DNA of 54,621 nt from DATCDR01 sp036510575 (GCA_036510575.1 DATCDR010000119.1:1-54621); one strand, 5' to 3'. Counted from the first letter of the stretch, positions 24,798 through 34,215 are shown. Notes: generated by a model from the letters alone, not told the origin. A program made the numbers and translations.

Positions 24798-25648
24798 TGG
24801 CGAACGAAGAGGCGAAAAGTCCATCCTGGGAGCGTCGCGGCGACTACCGCGACATCAGCTACGAGGTCGCGGATCACATCGCGAAGATCACGATCTGTCG
24901 ACCCGAAGTCCGCAATGCATTTCGGCCACAGACCCTCACGGAGCTGATTCGTGCCTTTGACGGTGCGAGAGACGATCCCGACATCGGGGTCATCATCCTC
25001 ACTGGTCAGGGGAGTGAAGCGTTCTGTTCGGGCGGCGACCAGCGCATCCGGGGTGAGGACGGCTACATGGGCGACGATGCCGTCGCCCAGCACGGAATCG
25101 GACGGCTGAATGTGCTCGATCTCCAGATACAGATCCGCCGCCTTCCAAAGCCGGTGATCGCCATGGTCGCTGGATACGCGATCGGCGGCGGCCAGGTACT
25201 GCAATTGGTCTGTGATCTTGCAATCTGCGCGGAGAACGCCCGCTTCGGCCAGACCGGGCCACGGGTGGGCAGCTTCGATGCCGGCTACGGTGCCGGGCTG
25301 CTCGCCAAGACGATAGGACTTCGCCGCGCGAAGGAGATCTGGTTTCTCTGCCGGCAGTACGACGCGGAGCGGGCCTATGAGATGGGTCTCGTCAATCGCG
25401 TCGTCCCACTCGAGCAGCTTGAGGCCGAGACCGTGTCGTGGTGTCAAGAGATGCTGCGGCTGTCGCCGCTGTCACTTCGGATGCTGAAGGCCGGCTTCAA
25501 CGCCGCAGACGAAGGGCTCGCCGGGGTGCAGCAGCTCGCAGGTGACGCGACCTTGCTCTACTACATGAGCGAAGAGGCTCAAGAGGGTCGTGATGCCTTC
25601 CTCGAGAAGCGCGAACCGGACTTCTCGCGCTTCCCGCGGCGCCCCTGA
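24797..25648 (+). CDS. menB: 1,4-Dihydroxy-2-naphthoyl-CoA synthase
   Basis: Crotonase-fold enzyme that closes the second ring in menaquinone synthesis. MenB hallmarks are SGGDQRIRG, the GYAIGGGQVLQ oxyanion region, the QTGPRVGSFDAGYGAG segment, and the C-terminal FLEKREPDFSRFP. Start ATG 24797 has no ribosome binding site and almost no upstream space, suggesting a leaderless message. Length is 283 residues. menA follows 49 bp downstream on the same strand. Confidence 0.95.
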   Translation: MANEEAKSPSWERRGDYRDISYEVADHIAKITICRPEVRNAFRPQTLTELIRAFDGARDDPDIGVIILTGQGSEAFCSGGDQRIRGEDGYMGDDAVAQHGIGRLNVLDLQIQIRRLPKPVIAMVAGYAIGGGQVLQLVCDLAICAENARFGQTGPRVGSFDAGYGAGLLAKTIGLRRAKEIWFLCRQYDAERAYEMGLVNRVVPLEQLEAETVSWCQEMLRLSPLSLRMLKAGFNAADEGLAGVQQLAGDATLLYYMSEEAQEGRDAFLEKREPDFSRFPRRP

Positions 25649-25697
25649 CGTTGGGCGTGTCTACTGAGATAGCGGCACGGCTGCACGGCGCGCGCTG

Positions 25698-26564
25698 ATG
25701 GCGACTACGACCGAGTGGATCGCTGCGTCGCGTCCCCGCACGCTTTCGGCCGCTGTCGCACCCGTCGCCGTCGGGGTTGCAGTTGCGCATGCTGCCCGGC
25801 ATGTCAACCTCGAGCGAGCGCTCTTGAGCCTCGTCGTCTCGCTCGCTGTTCAGGTAGGCACCAACTACGCGAACGACTACGCGGACGGCAGGCGCGGCAC
25901 CGACGAGGTGCGGGTCGGGCCGGTCCGACTCGTGGCGAGTGGGCTTGCGACTGCCCAGGCAGTTCGCCTGGCGGCCGTTCTCGCCTTCGGTGTCGCAGGA
26001 GCTGCCGGACTGGTCGTCGCCCTCCAGACCTCGCTCTGGCTCCTCGCGGTGGGAGCAGCCTGCATAGCTGCGGGGTGGTTCTACACCGGTGGCCCCCGTC
26101 CCTACGGCTATGCCGGGTTCGGCGAGGTGTTCTGTTTCGTCTTTTTCGGACTCGTGGCGGTCGAGGGAACGGTGTACGCCACCGATGGTCATCTCGTCGG
26201 ACTTGGGTTTCTCGCCGCGTGCCCGGTCGGGCTGATGACCGTCGCCTTGTTGGTGGTGAACAACCTCCGCGACATCCCGACGGACGCTCCGGCAGGGAAG
26301 CGCACCCTTGCGGTGGTGCTCGGGGCGAAGCGGACCCGCCTGCTCTACGCAGGCTGTGTGCTCGTCCCATTTCCGCTTGTGGGGCTGATCGCCATCTCGC
26401 GTCCGGCTGCCTTGATCGCCTTGGTGGCGCTCGTGCCGAGCCTGGTCGCGGTCAGGCTGGTCATGCGCGGGGCTACGGGTCGAGAGCTCATCCCCGTGCT
26501 CGGCATGACCGGAGGCTTGCAGCTGTTGTTCTCGGTGCTACTCGCGCTCGGCATCGCCTGGTGA
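25698..26564 (+). CDS. menA: 1,4-Dihydroxy-2-naphthoate polyprenyltransferase
   Basis: Membrane UbiA-family prenyltransferase that attaches the isoprenoid tail to DHNA. The first Asp-rich motif lies in TNYANDYADGRRGTD and the second in NNLRDIPTDAPAGKRT. About eight to nine hydrophobic helices are visible. Length of 288 residues is standard. It is co-directional with menB and convergent with menH. Confidence 0.94.
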   Translation: MATTTEWIAASRPRTLSAAVAPVAVGVAVAHAARHVNLERALLSLVVSLAVQVGTNYANDYADGRRGTDEVRVGPVRLVASGLATAQAVRLAAVLAFGVAGAAGLVVALQTSLWLLAVGAACIAAGWFYTGGPRPYGYAGFGEVFCFVFFGLVAVEGTVYATDGHLVGLGFLAACPVGLMTVALLVVNNLRDIPTDAPAGKRTLAVVLGAKRTRLLYAGCVLVPFPLVGLIAISRPAALIALVALVPSLVAVRLVMRGATGRELIPVLGMTGGLQLLFSVLLALGIAW

Positions 26565-26602
26565 GGAAGTGCCGCGAGCAGCATGTGGCTCACCGCTGGC
26601 CG

Positions 26603-27427
26603 TCAGTGCCGCTCGAGGAAGTTCGCAACGAGCTCGGCGAATGCGCGGGGTTGCTCGAAGGGTGCCGCGTGTCCCGCGCCGTCGATGAACGCGGTGCTCG
26701 CACCAGATCCGATCGCGCCAGCCATCTCGCGGGCGATCGCCGAGAAGCGAGCGTCGTTTGCGCCGGCGACGAGCAGCACCGGCATCAAGAGCTCACCGAG
26801 ACGGTCATGGCTCGGGACCTGCGTGCCGGTCCCGGTGGTGCGAAGCGATCGGGCGAGCCCGGCAGTAGTGCTGCCTCGCCGGGAGGCGAGGTTTGCCTGC
26901 TCGCTCGTGAGATGGGCGAACAGCGGGCCTGCCAGCCACTCGGTGAGGAAGTCCTCAAGTTCGAGCGCAGGGCTAGATGCATCGGAGGGGTCGAGTCGAT
27001 TGGCGAGCGCATTGTCGGCCGCGACCCTCGTCGCGCGATCGGCGTCGGCGAGGATGCCAGGTGTCGCTCCGACGAGTACGAGCGACTCGATCAGTTCGGG
27101 ACGGTTGAGCGCGAGTGTGAGACAGACGCGCCCGCCAAGCGAGTAGCCGACATAGGAGGCCCGCCCTCCGGCGCGGCCGACGAGATCTGCGGCCTCTTCG
27201 AGGCTCGAGGCGTGGACCTCGCCCGAGTCGGCGTGATCGGGGAGGTCGATGGCAACGACCTCGTAGAGTTTGCCAAGCTGGTCGACAATGACGTGCCACG
27301 ACGACTTCGACTGGGTGAATCCGTGAACGAGCACGATCCGGCGGCCGCTGCCGTGTACCCGTACCGCCAAGGAGCGACTGTCGGCGGCAGACGGCTCGGG
27401 GCCGTTGTGTGGTCCGGGATCGGTCAT
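26603..27427 (-). CDS. menH: Alpha/beta hydrolase, probable SHCHC synthase MenH
   Basis: Alpha/beta-hydrolase fold with HGF (VLVHGFTQSKSSW), nucleophile Ser in VGYSLGGRV, Asp in GANDARF and His in DGAGHAAPFEQP. MenH eliminates pyruvate from the MenD product; the assignment is supported by the adjacent menD and the HGFTQ and SLGGR signatures. The ATG at 27427 is used; the longer open frame would run inside divergent menD. The two start codons are separated by only 5 bp. Confidence 0.83.
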   Translation of the reverse strand: MTDPGPHNGPEPSAADSRSLAVRVHGSGRRIVLVHGFTQSKSSWHVIVDQLGKLYEVVAIDLPDHADSGEVHASSLEEAADLVGRAGGRASYVGYSLGGRVCLTLALNRPELIESLVLVGATPGILADADRATRVAADNALANRLDPSDASSPALELEDFLTEWLAGPLFAHLTSEQANLASRRGSTTAGLARSLRTTGTGTQVPSHDRLGELLMPVLLVAGANDARFSAIAREMAGAIGSGASTAFIDGAGHAAPFEQPRAFAELVANFLERH

Positions 27428-27432
27428 CGGCC

Positions 27433-29178
27433 GTGACCCTACAGTCTGGGTTCTGCGCCACGCTCGTTGACGAGTTCGCTCGCTCCGGAGTTCGTCACGC
27501 GGTTCTCGCCCCGGGCTCGAGGTCCAGCCCACTTGCGATCGCGCTGCTCTCGAACCCGGAGATCGTCGTGCACGTGCGTCTAGACGAACGCTCGGCGTGC
27601 TTTTTCGCGATTGGCCTCGCACTCGAATCGGGCGTGCCTGCGTTGATGGTGACGACGAGCGGGACCGCGGCGGCCGAGCTGCATGCCGGCGTCGTCGAAG
27701 CCGACCTGGCGGGCGTACCGCTCATCATCTGCAGTGCCGATCGCCCTCCCGAGCTGCATGGCGTCGGCGCGCCACAGACCATCGAACAGGTCGGGCTGTA
27801 CGGTCGATCCGTTCGGTACTCGGCCGACTTCGGCGTGCCCGATGAAGCGACTCGGCCGCTTTGGCGCTCGTTCGCATCCCGCCTCGTCGCCGAGGCGACC
27901 GCCTCGCCACTTGGTCCGGGCCCCGTGCACGCAAATCTTCCGTTCCGAGAGCCCCTCACCGGTGAAGTAGGCGAGCTGCCAGATCCTGTCGCAAACGGGA
28001 AGGCCTGGCACGCGACGTACCGGGCGCGCGGGAGCGACGCGACTTCGCTGGAGCGATTTCTGGCGGTGATCGAGCGTGCGCACCGGGGTCTATTTTTGCT
28101 TGGCGCCGGAGCATTCGAGCGCGAGCCTCATGTCCTGCTCGAGCTCGCCGAAGCGCTCGGTTGGCCGATACTGGTCGACGCCCGAGGGATGCCCAAAGAG
28201 CCGTTCGCGCCACTCGTTGTCCACTCCGACGGGATTCTCCGAAGCCAGCGCGCGCTCGAGGACTTGAAGCCGGACCTCGTCTGTCACTTTGGCGCTCCCC
28301 ATGCGGGTCGCGTCGTAGAGGCATGGTTGGCGAACCTCGTCGCAGCCGGCGTGCCGCAGCTCCTCGTCGACCCGTTCGGCAGGTTCGAGGAGCCGAGTCG
28401 AGCTGGTGGCGAGATGATCGGCGCCGACCCGGTCGCGCTCGTAGGCGATGTGCTCGAAGCACTCGAGGTCGGCGGGCGAGACCGATCGTTCCTCCACGCG
28501 TGGCGGCGTGCCGACGATGCCGCCGAGCGGGCGATCGTCGCTGTTCTCGACGGGGTCGACGGACTGAGCGAACCCGGGATCGCACGCAAGGTCGTTGATC
28601 TCGTGCCGTCGACCTCGACGGTGTTCTCGTCCTCGTCGATGCCCATCAGGGATCTCGAATGGTTTGCCGCGCGTCGTCACGGAGCACCGCGGATCCTCGC
28701 GAATCGTGGAGCGAACGGCATCGATGGCGTGACCTCGACGCTGCTCGGCGTCGCTGCGGCATCCTCGTCGCCTGACGCACCGGTGGTCGGCGTGATCGGC
28801 GATCTCGCGTTCCTCCACGACCTCTCCGCGCTCGTCTGGGGGACCTACGAGCAGGTCCCGCCCGCGACGATCGTGCTCATCGACAACGCCGGCGGCGGGA
28901 TCTTCAACTTCTTGGCGTACCCGGGACTGCTCGGCCACGAGACCTTCGAACGTGGCTTTGGCACCCCGCAGACAACCGACATCGCTGCGCTCGCAGCGGC
29001 ATTCGGCCTCGAGGTGGCCGAGGTGGCCGACGAGGACGGCTTCGAGAAGGCGCTGTTGGCGGCGATGGCGACGTCGTCGCTTTCGATCGTTCTTTGCCGC
29101 ACGGAGCGGGAGTCCAACGTCGTACTCCACCAGGAGCTGAACGCCGCGATCGTCCGCGAGGTGGACCAAGCGAACTAG
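27433..29178 (+). CDS. menD: 2-Succinyl-5-enolpyruvyl-6-hydroxy-3-cyclohexene-1-carboxylate synthase
   Basis: Thiamine-diphosphate enzyme that condenses isochorismate with 2-oxoglutarate. Features include the PGSRSSPLA N-terminus, the catalytic-type Glu in LDERSACFFAIGLA, TSGTAAAELHAGVVEA, and the ThDP/Mg motif starting GDLAFLHDL and running to NAGGGIFNFL. The GTG at 27433 (VTLQSGF) is preferred because an earlier frame start would overlap menH. About 581 residues is normal. menF and menC are not in this window. Confidence 0.95.
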   Translation: MTLQSGFCATLVDEFARSGVRHAVLAPGSRSSPLAIALLSNPEIVVHVRLDERSACFFAIGLALESGVPALMVTTSGTAAAELHAGVVEADLAGVPLIICSADRPPELHGVGAPQTIEQVGLYGRSVRYSADFGVPDEATRPLWRSFASRLVAEATASPLGPGPVHANLPFREPLTGEVGELPDPVANGKAWHATYRARGSDATSLERFLAVIERAHRGLFLLGAGAFEREPHVLLELAEALGWPILVDARGMPKEPFAPLVVHSDGILRSQRALEDLKPDLVCHFGAPHAGRVVEAWLANLVAAGVPQLLVDPFGRFEEPSRAGGEMIGADPVALVGDVLEALEVGGRDRSFLHAWRRADDAAERAIVAVLDGVDGLSEPGIARKVVDLVPSTSTVFSSSSMPIRDLEWFAARRHGAPRILANRGANGIDGVTSTLLGVAAASSSPDAPVVGVIGDLAFLHDLSALVWGTYEQVPPATIVLIDNAGGGIFNFLAYPGLLGHETFERGFGTPQTTDIAALAAAFGLEVAEVADEDGFEKALLAAMATSSLSIVLCRTERESNVVLHQELNAAIVREVDQAN

Positions 29179-29217
29179 TCGTGGCGACGTTTGGCGCGTT
29201 GAATTAGATGGCGGACC

Positions 29218-29946
29218 TCAGTGGGCGAACTTCAGCGCATCGTTGGCCGCGTACTTCGCCACAACCGTGTCGATCTCAGCCGTCTTCGTGATCGACGTCA
29301 CGATCTCGCCAAGCTGGGCAGCGGGAAGTGCACACGTCATCTCGTCTGGTTGCATGCCGGTCCTGGCGCGCGAGAGCGCGCACCCAACACTCGCCGCGGC
29401 GACTCCGTCGTTCTTCGCGATCGCGACGATGTGGCACTGCGGCTTGCCCTCGATACGAAGACCTGGGATGGCATCTGACAACACCATCATCTGGCGCCCG
29501 TTGACGCGGATCAGTACGACGTCAGGGTCGAAGCCGTCCGGCTGTTCGGTGAGTGGCCCATAGGTGACCGCTCCTGGCCGCTCACTGACCTGCGGGATGG
29601 TCATGACGGCCGCTTCGGTGACCCAGCCGGAGCCGAGCAGCGCGGCGACGTCGCTGTTGCCCGCCACTTCGGAGAGGGATGCGAAGCCATGCGTGAAGGT
29701 TCCGACGCTGCAGTTTCCGTGGTCTTCCGCCACGGTCGAGAACGTGCTCTTGGCGCCGTGTATCCAAAAGACACAGCCGGCGGGTACCCGCCCTGCGCGC
29801 CCATCTTCTTCGGGGTCACTCATCGGCGAGTCGAAGGTGGCAACTCCGGCAGGGCGTTCCGCCGAGAACGTGATGCCGACGGGAGCTGCTTGCAGGTGGA
29901 GGACCTTGGTCAGCTGGTCTCCGAGTTCTTGCCATTGCGTGGTCAT
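29218..29946 (-). CDS. DUF169 family protein
   Basis: A 242-residue cytoplasmic protein of the DUF169 family, whose function is unknown. Typical segments are APVGITFSAERP near the N-terminus, CVFWIHGAKSTFSTV, NCSVGTFTHGF, and a C-terminal CALSRARTGMQPDEM with conserved Cys residues that suggest metal or iron-sulfur binding. The ATG at 29946 follows AGGGG; in-frame ATGs upstream (MTKRGK) are possible. It is divergent from tyrS. Confidence 0.82.
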   Translation of the reverse strand: MTTQWQELGDQLTKVLHLQAAPVGITFSAERPAGVATFDSPMSDPEEDGRAGRVPAGCVFWIHGAKSTFSTVAEDHGNCSVGTFTHGFASLSEVAGNSDVAALLGSGWVTEAAVMTIPQVSERPGAVTYGPLTEQPDGFDPDVVLIRVNGRQMMVLSDAIPGLRIEGKPQCHIVAIAKNDGVAAASVGCALSRARTGMQPDEMTCALPAAQLGEIVTSITKTAEIDTVVAKYAANDALKFAH

Positions 29947-30084
29947 CTTGCCCCTTTTGGTCATCGGTGCTTCGCTGATTCTCGTCGGTCGTCGCGATCT
30001 TTTGCCGGGTTCGACCAAGTCGCGACCGGTAAACCTCGCCGCTTAGCCCGTAGCGGGCAATTCGGCCTGTGGCAGGCTAGAGCA

Positions 30085-31371
30085 GTGGTATCCCTTCTCG
30101 CAGATCTTCAGTTCCGCGGTCTTGTCCACCAAGTGAGCGACGACGCGCTCGCTGACATGCTGAACAACGGCCACCTCACCGCCTATATCGGTTTCGACCC
30201 TACCTCCGACTCGCTGCAGATCGGCAACCTGCTCCAGCTCTGCAACTTGCGCCGGCTCCAGCTCGCAGGCCACCAACCGATCGTGCTCGCCGGCGGGGCG
30301 ACCGGGATGATCGGTGACCCGGGTGGAAAGTCCGAGGAACGTAACCTGCTCGATCGCGAGACGGTCGCCGCGAACCTCGAGGGTATGCGGCCCCAGCTCG
30401 AGCGGTTCATCGACTTCTCGGAGTCGGCAGGCAGGGCGCGTGGACTTGTGCTCGACAATGCCGACTGGCTCGGGACCATGACGCTGATCGACTACCTGCG
30501 AGACGTCGGGAAGCACTTCACGGTCAACCAGATGATCGCCAAGGACACCGTGAAGAGTCGGCTCGATCGACCAGAACAGGGAATCTCCTACGCAGAGTTC
30601 AGCTACATGTTGCTCCAGGCGACCGACTTCCTCCACCTCTTCGACCACTTCGGCTGCACGCTGCAGATGGGGGCCTCGGACCAGTGGGGCAACATCACGA
30701 TGGGTGTTGAGCTCATCCGCCGGACGAGGCAAGAAAGCGCGTACGCGATGACCTCGCCGCTCGTACTCCGTGCGGACGGCACCAAGTTCGGGAAGTCCGA
30801 ATCCGGCGCGCTCTACCTCTCGCCGAAAAGGACGAGCCCGTGGACGCTCTACCAGTACTTCGTCCGCGTCGAGGATTCGGTAGTCGGCACGTACCTGCGA
30901 TACTTCACCTTCCTTAGCCACGACGAGCTGCTCGCGCTCGACGCGGCGGTGACTGCCGAGCCCGCGAAGCGCGAAGCACAACGACGACTCGCACACGAGG
31001 TGGTCGCGATGGTGCACTCGCCAGCGGAGGTCGCCCGCGTCGAGGCGGCGGCGGAGGCTCTCTACTCAGAAGATGTCATCGGCTTGGACGAGGCGACGCT
31101 GCTGATGGTCTTCGAAGACGCGCCGTCCTCACAGATCAGCAAGGACCGACTCTCGAACGGCGGCATCGACCTCGTCGAGCTCATCGCCGATGCGGGCCTC
31201 GTCGGCTCTCGATCACAGGCCCGCACCACGATCGAGCAGGGTGGCCTCTATGTGAACAACCGTCGTGTCGATCCAGCCGCAGCCCGGATCTCCGCCGAAG
31301 ACCTGCTCGCGGGAGGCTACGTGCTGTTGCGGAGGGGGCGCCGCGACTTTCACCTTCTTCGCTGCCAGTGA
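30085..31371 (+). CDS. tyrS: Tyrosyl-tRNA synthetase
   Basis: Charges tRNA-Tyr. Class I signature regions are GFDPTSDSLQIGNLL, GASDQWGNI and KFGKS (residues 235-239), followed by an S4 RNA-binding domain at the C-terminus (ELIADAGLVGSRSQARTTI). The GTG at 30085 gives 428 residues, the normal length. One oddity: the first His of the HIGH motif is Gln45 (Gln-Ile-Gly-Asn). The stop overlaps the GTG of the following lipoprotein gene. Confidence 0.95.
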   Translation: MVSLLADLQFRGLVHQVSDDALADMLNNGHLTAYIGFDPTSDSLQIGNLLQLCNLRRLQLAGHQPIVLAGGATGMIGDPGGKSEERNLLDRETVAANLEGMRPQLERFIDFSESAGRARGLVLDNADWLGTMTLIDYLRDVGKHFTVNQMIAKDTVKSRLDRPEQGISYAEFSYMLLQATDFLHLFDHFGCTLQMGASDQWGNITMGVELIRRTRQESAYAMTSPLVLRADGTKFGKSESGALYLSPKRTSPWTLYQYFVRVEDSVVGTYLRYFTFLSHDELLALDAAVTAEPAKREAQRRLAHEVVAMVHSPAEVARVEAAAEALYSEDVIGLDEATLLMVFEDAPSSQISKDRLSNGGIDLVELIADAGLVGSRSQARTTIEQGGLYVNNRRVDPAAARISAEDLLAGGYVLLRRGRRDFHLLRCQ

Positions 31372-32192
31372 GGCGGGGCGTTTCGAGCGCGCTCGTGGCC
31401 GTGACGTTCGGCGCGGTGATGCTCGTCGCTGCCGCCTGTACGAATGGCCCGACGACACTTGCTGGTCAGATGAAGTCGTGGGCATCGAACGCCACTTACT
31501 CCGCCGACGTCGCCCAGATTTCCGAGGATCTGATCGGGCTTAGAAATGGCCTGAAAGAGCACAAGTTCCTCCAGACCAGGACGGAGTGCGAAGGCTTCGG
31601 GGTCGACGTCGAGGCCTTGTACGGCGAGCTGCCGACGCCTGACCTGACGATCACCAATGAGCTTGGCGCGTCGCTGTTGAGCTACTACAGCGCGTCGGAG
31701 GACTGCTTCTACTCGTCGTCGTTCACCTCGGCAAAGTTCAAGACCTACGAGCGCCTGTCATCGAGCGCCGGCAGGACGTACCTGCGTGCCGTTGGGCAGC
31801 TTGACGCCTATTTGAGCGGCCCGACACTTGCCGGCAAGCTGCAGGTCTGGGCGGCAAATGCCAACTACTCTGCCGACGCCGAGCAGATCTCCTTGGACCT
31901 GACCGGGTTGCAAAATGATCTGAAGGGGCGACAGTTCCCCGCCCTCCGGACGGAGTGCGGAGGTTTTGGGGTCGATGTCCAGGCGCTGTACGACCAGTTG
32001 CCGACTCCTGACCAGACGATCAGCGACGAGCTCGGCTCATCGCTTTCTAGCTATGGCACCGCGTCTGAGGACTGCTCGGACTCGTCGTCGTTCACCTCGG
32101 CGAAGTTCCAGGCCTACGAGCGCCTGATGACGAGCTCAGGCAAGACCTACCAGCGGGCAGTGGGGCAGCTTGCCTCCCATGGCGTCCACTAG
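31368..32192 (+). CDS. Putative lipoprotein with a tandem internal duplication
   Basis: The N-terminus has a hydrophobic signal ending in VAAAC (Cys24), a lipobox-like site, so the mature protein is probably membrane-anchored outside the cell. Residues 27-147 and 151-269 are two copies of one unit; each begins near LAGQ/LAGK, contains RTEC-GFGVDV-ALY and LPTPD-TI, and ends SSSFTSAKF..YERL..S..T and RAVGQL. Each unit has two Cys that may pair. No known family. The GTG start overlaps the tyrS stop by 4 nt. Confidence 0.72.
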   Translation: MRRGVSSALVAVTFGAVMLVAAACTNGPTTLAGQMKSWASNATYSADVAQISEDLIGLRNGLKEHKFLQTRTECEGFGVDVEALYGELPTPDLTITNELGASLLSYYSASEDCFYSSSFTSAKFKTYERLSSSAGRTYLRAVGQLDAYLSGPTLAGKLQVWAANANYSADAEQISLDLTGLQNDLKGRQFPALRTECGGFGVDVQALYDQLPTPDQTISDELGSSLSSYGTASEDCSDSSSFTSAKFQAYERLMTSSGKTYQRAVGQLASHGVH

Positions 32193-32757
32193 TCTGCGGC
32201 AGTTGACCCCAAATACGCACGATCTTGTAGGCCCGTTTCCAGCAGGACGGCGACCCGAGGACTACGACCAGATTCGTCGGCGCGTGCTCTGGGCCATGCC
32301 GCACGGCCTCTACCTCCTCGGCTCGCGCTCAGGTGATCGCCGGAACCTAATGACCACGACCTGGGTGACCCAGGTCAGCCACGACCCGAAACTGGTGGGA
32401 GCCTCGGTCGAGCGTGACGCGCTCACCCACGAGCTCATAGCTAGCGGGCGTTGTTTCTCGGTCTCGCTCCTTATACGAAGCGATCGAGCGGTCGTTCGTC
32501 ACTTCGTGCGGCCTGCTGTCTATGACGATGAGGCCGGAACACTTTCGGGGCTGCACTTCTTCGACGCGCAGGTGTCGGGCGCGCCGATTCCCGATGTTGC
32601 TGTCGCCTGGCTCGACTGCTCGCTCGAGCGGAGCGTCGAGCTCGGCTCGCACACCCTCTTCATCGGGCAGGTGGTCGATGCGTCTGCAACCGACGACCAG
32701 GCTCTGATGACGGACCTCCTTCGCGTGGAGGACACCAGGATGAACTACGGAGGATAG
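32179..32757 (+). CDS. Flavin reductase-like domain protein
   Basis: FMN-binding split-barrel protein of the flavin reductase-like family. The signature is NLMTTTWVTQVSHDPKLVGASVERDA region, followed by SGRCFSVSLL and a C-terminal LFIGQVVDA. These proteins reduce flavin or act directly on small substrates; the partner is unknown. The ATG at 32179 is used and overlaps the lipoprotein 3' end by 14 nt. The stop directly precedes the RNase D gene. Confidence 0.82.
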   Translation: MASTSLRQLTPNTHDLVGPFPAGRRPEDYDQIRRRVLWAMPHGLYLLGSRSGDRRNLMTTTWVTQVSHDPKLVGASVERDALTHELIASGRCFSVSLLIRSDRAVVRHFVRPAVYDDEAGTLSGLHFFDAQVSGAPIPDVAVAWLDCSLERSVELGSHTLFIGQVVDASATDDQALMTDLLRVEDTRMNYGG

Positions 32758-33951
32758 GTGACCGAGACGTTGCAGCATCCCCGCTCGCCTGAGCCTCCGA
32801 CGCGCTTCGTCGGCGACGATCGCGCACTCACCGAGCTCCTAGCGGCGCTACGCGAGGCCACGGTCTACTGCTTCGACACCGAGTTCCACCGTGAGCGGAC
32901 CTACTACGCGAGGCTTGCCCTCATCCAGATCGCCTGGCCCGACGGCATTGCGATCGTGGACCCCCTTGCGTGTGATCCGGCACCGCTAGCTGAGTTGTTC
33001 TCCTCGCCCGCGCTCGCCGTCGTCCACGCCGGCGATCAAGATCTCGAGATCATCGAGCGCGCCTGTGCCGTGCTGCCTGCCCGGATGTTCGACATCCAGA
33101 TCGGCGCAGGCTTTCTCGGACTGGCGTCGGCGTCGCTTGGCGCCGTCGTCGACCGCCTGCTCGGGCTCCGCCTCGAAAAGGGCGACCAGCTCACCGATTG
33201 GATGAAGCGCCCGCTCAACTCCGCTCAGCTCCACTACGCGGCGGGCGACGTGGCGCATCTCATCGACTGCTACGACGAGCTCCATCGTCGGCTGGTCGAG
33301 CTTGGCCGATGGACCTGGGCCGAGGAGGAGTGCGCGCTCGCGCTCGCCAAGGGACGGCGGAGCGCCGTTCCAGAAGAGGCGTGGTGGCGGCTCCGTCAGG
33401 CTCGACAGCTTCGCGGACGCGCGCGGGGCATCGCACAGTGCCTCGCCGCCTGGAGGGAGAGTCGCGCGCAACGCCTCGACGTCCCGGTCCGGAACGTCTT
33501 CCCGGATCTAGCGATTGCGTCGATCGCGCAGCGACCTCCGAGCACGAGAGCCGAGCTCGAAGGGGTGCGTTCGCTCGACAGTCGCCATCTCGGAGGAGGT
33601 GCAGCTGCGGAGATCCTAGAAGTCGTGGCGAAAGGGGCGGCGCTACCAGCTGACAAGCTCTGCCTGCCGCCTGGTCCCCAAGGCGACTCGATCGCAAAGC
33701 CGATGGTGGCACTGGCTGCGGCCTACGCGACCGAGCGGGCACACGACCTCGACCTCGATCCAGCGCTGCTAGCCACGCGATCAGACATCGTCGATTTTCT
33801 ACAAGAGCCGCCGGTCGGCCGTCTCACCACCGGGTGGCGCGGTGATCTCGTCGGGGTACCGATCCGCAAACTTGCAAGTGGGGAAGCTGCGCTCGCGGTA
33901 GCTGGTTCCTCGCTGGTGCTCGAGGAGCGCTCGAGGCGCCCGATCGCCTAA
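32758..33951 (+). CDS. rnd: Ribonuclease D-like 3'-5' exonuclease
   Basis: DEDDy exonuclease that trims RNA 3' ends. Exo I is FDTEFHRE, Exo II is HAGDQDLEII, and Exo III is YAAGDVAHLI, supplying the four acidic residues and Tyr. HRDC-type helical domains occupy the C-terminal half. It is 397 residues long and begins with GTG immediately after the stop of the flavin reductase gene. Confidence 0.92.
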   Translation: MTETLQHPRSPEPPTRFVGDDRALTELLAALREATVYCFDTEFHRERTYYARLALIQIAWPDGIAIVDPLACDPAPLAELFSSPALAVVHAGDQDLEIIERACAVLPARMFDIQIGAGFLGLASASLGAVVDRLLGLRLEKGDQLTDWMKRPLNSAQLHYAAGDVAHLIDCYDELHRRLVELGRWTWAEEECALALAKGRRSAVPEEAWWRLRQARQLRGRARGIAQCLAAWRESRAQRLDVPVRNVFPDLAIASIAQRPPSTRAELEGVRSLDSRHLGGGAAAEILEVVAKGAALPADKLCLPPGPQGDSIAKPMVALAAAYATERAHDLDLDPALLATRSDIVDFLQEPPVGRLTTGWRGDLVGVPIRKLASGEAALAVAGSSLVLEERSRRPIA

Positions 33952-33984
33952 TTGGCTCGGCTCCGAGCGGGCCTGCGCTCGGAG

Positions 33985-34215
33985 CTACGTGCGTGCCTCG
34001 GGTGGCCGAAGGTCGACCGTGAGCGTCAAGATGCCACCTTCTACGGTTCCCTCGGCATCCCCCAATATCGCGAAGTCCATGTAGTCGAGCTCCATCTGCT
34101 CGGCGATCAGGCGACGCTCCGCACCCTCGACGGGTGGCAGGCCGCGTCGCCGGACCGCGGCGGCTCGTTCTTGGAAACGCTTCACCATCGCTGGAATATC
34201 GAAGGACTCGGCCAT
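33985..34215 (-). CDS. Small conserved actinobacterial protein
   Basis: 76 residues, function unknown. The pattern IPAMVKRFQERAAAVRRRG, then LPPVEG and DYMDFAILGDA, is shared by small actinobacterial proteins as I recall them, but I cannot name the family. No membrane segment or metal motif. The ATG at 34215 begins MAESFDI. It is convergent with rnd. Confidence 0.6.
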   Translation of the reverse strand: MAESFDIPAMVKRFQERAAAVRRRGLPPVEGAERRLIAEQMELDYMDFAILGDAEGTVEGGILTLTVDLRPPEART

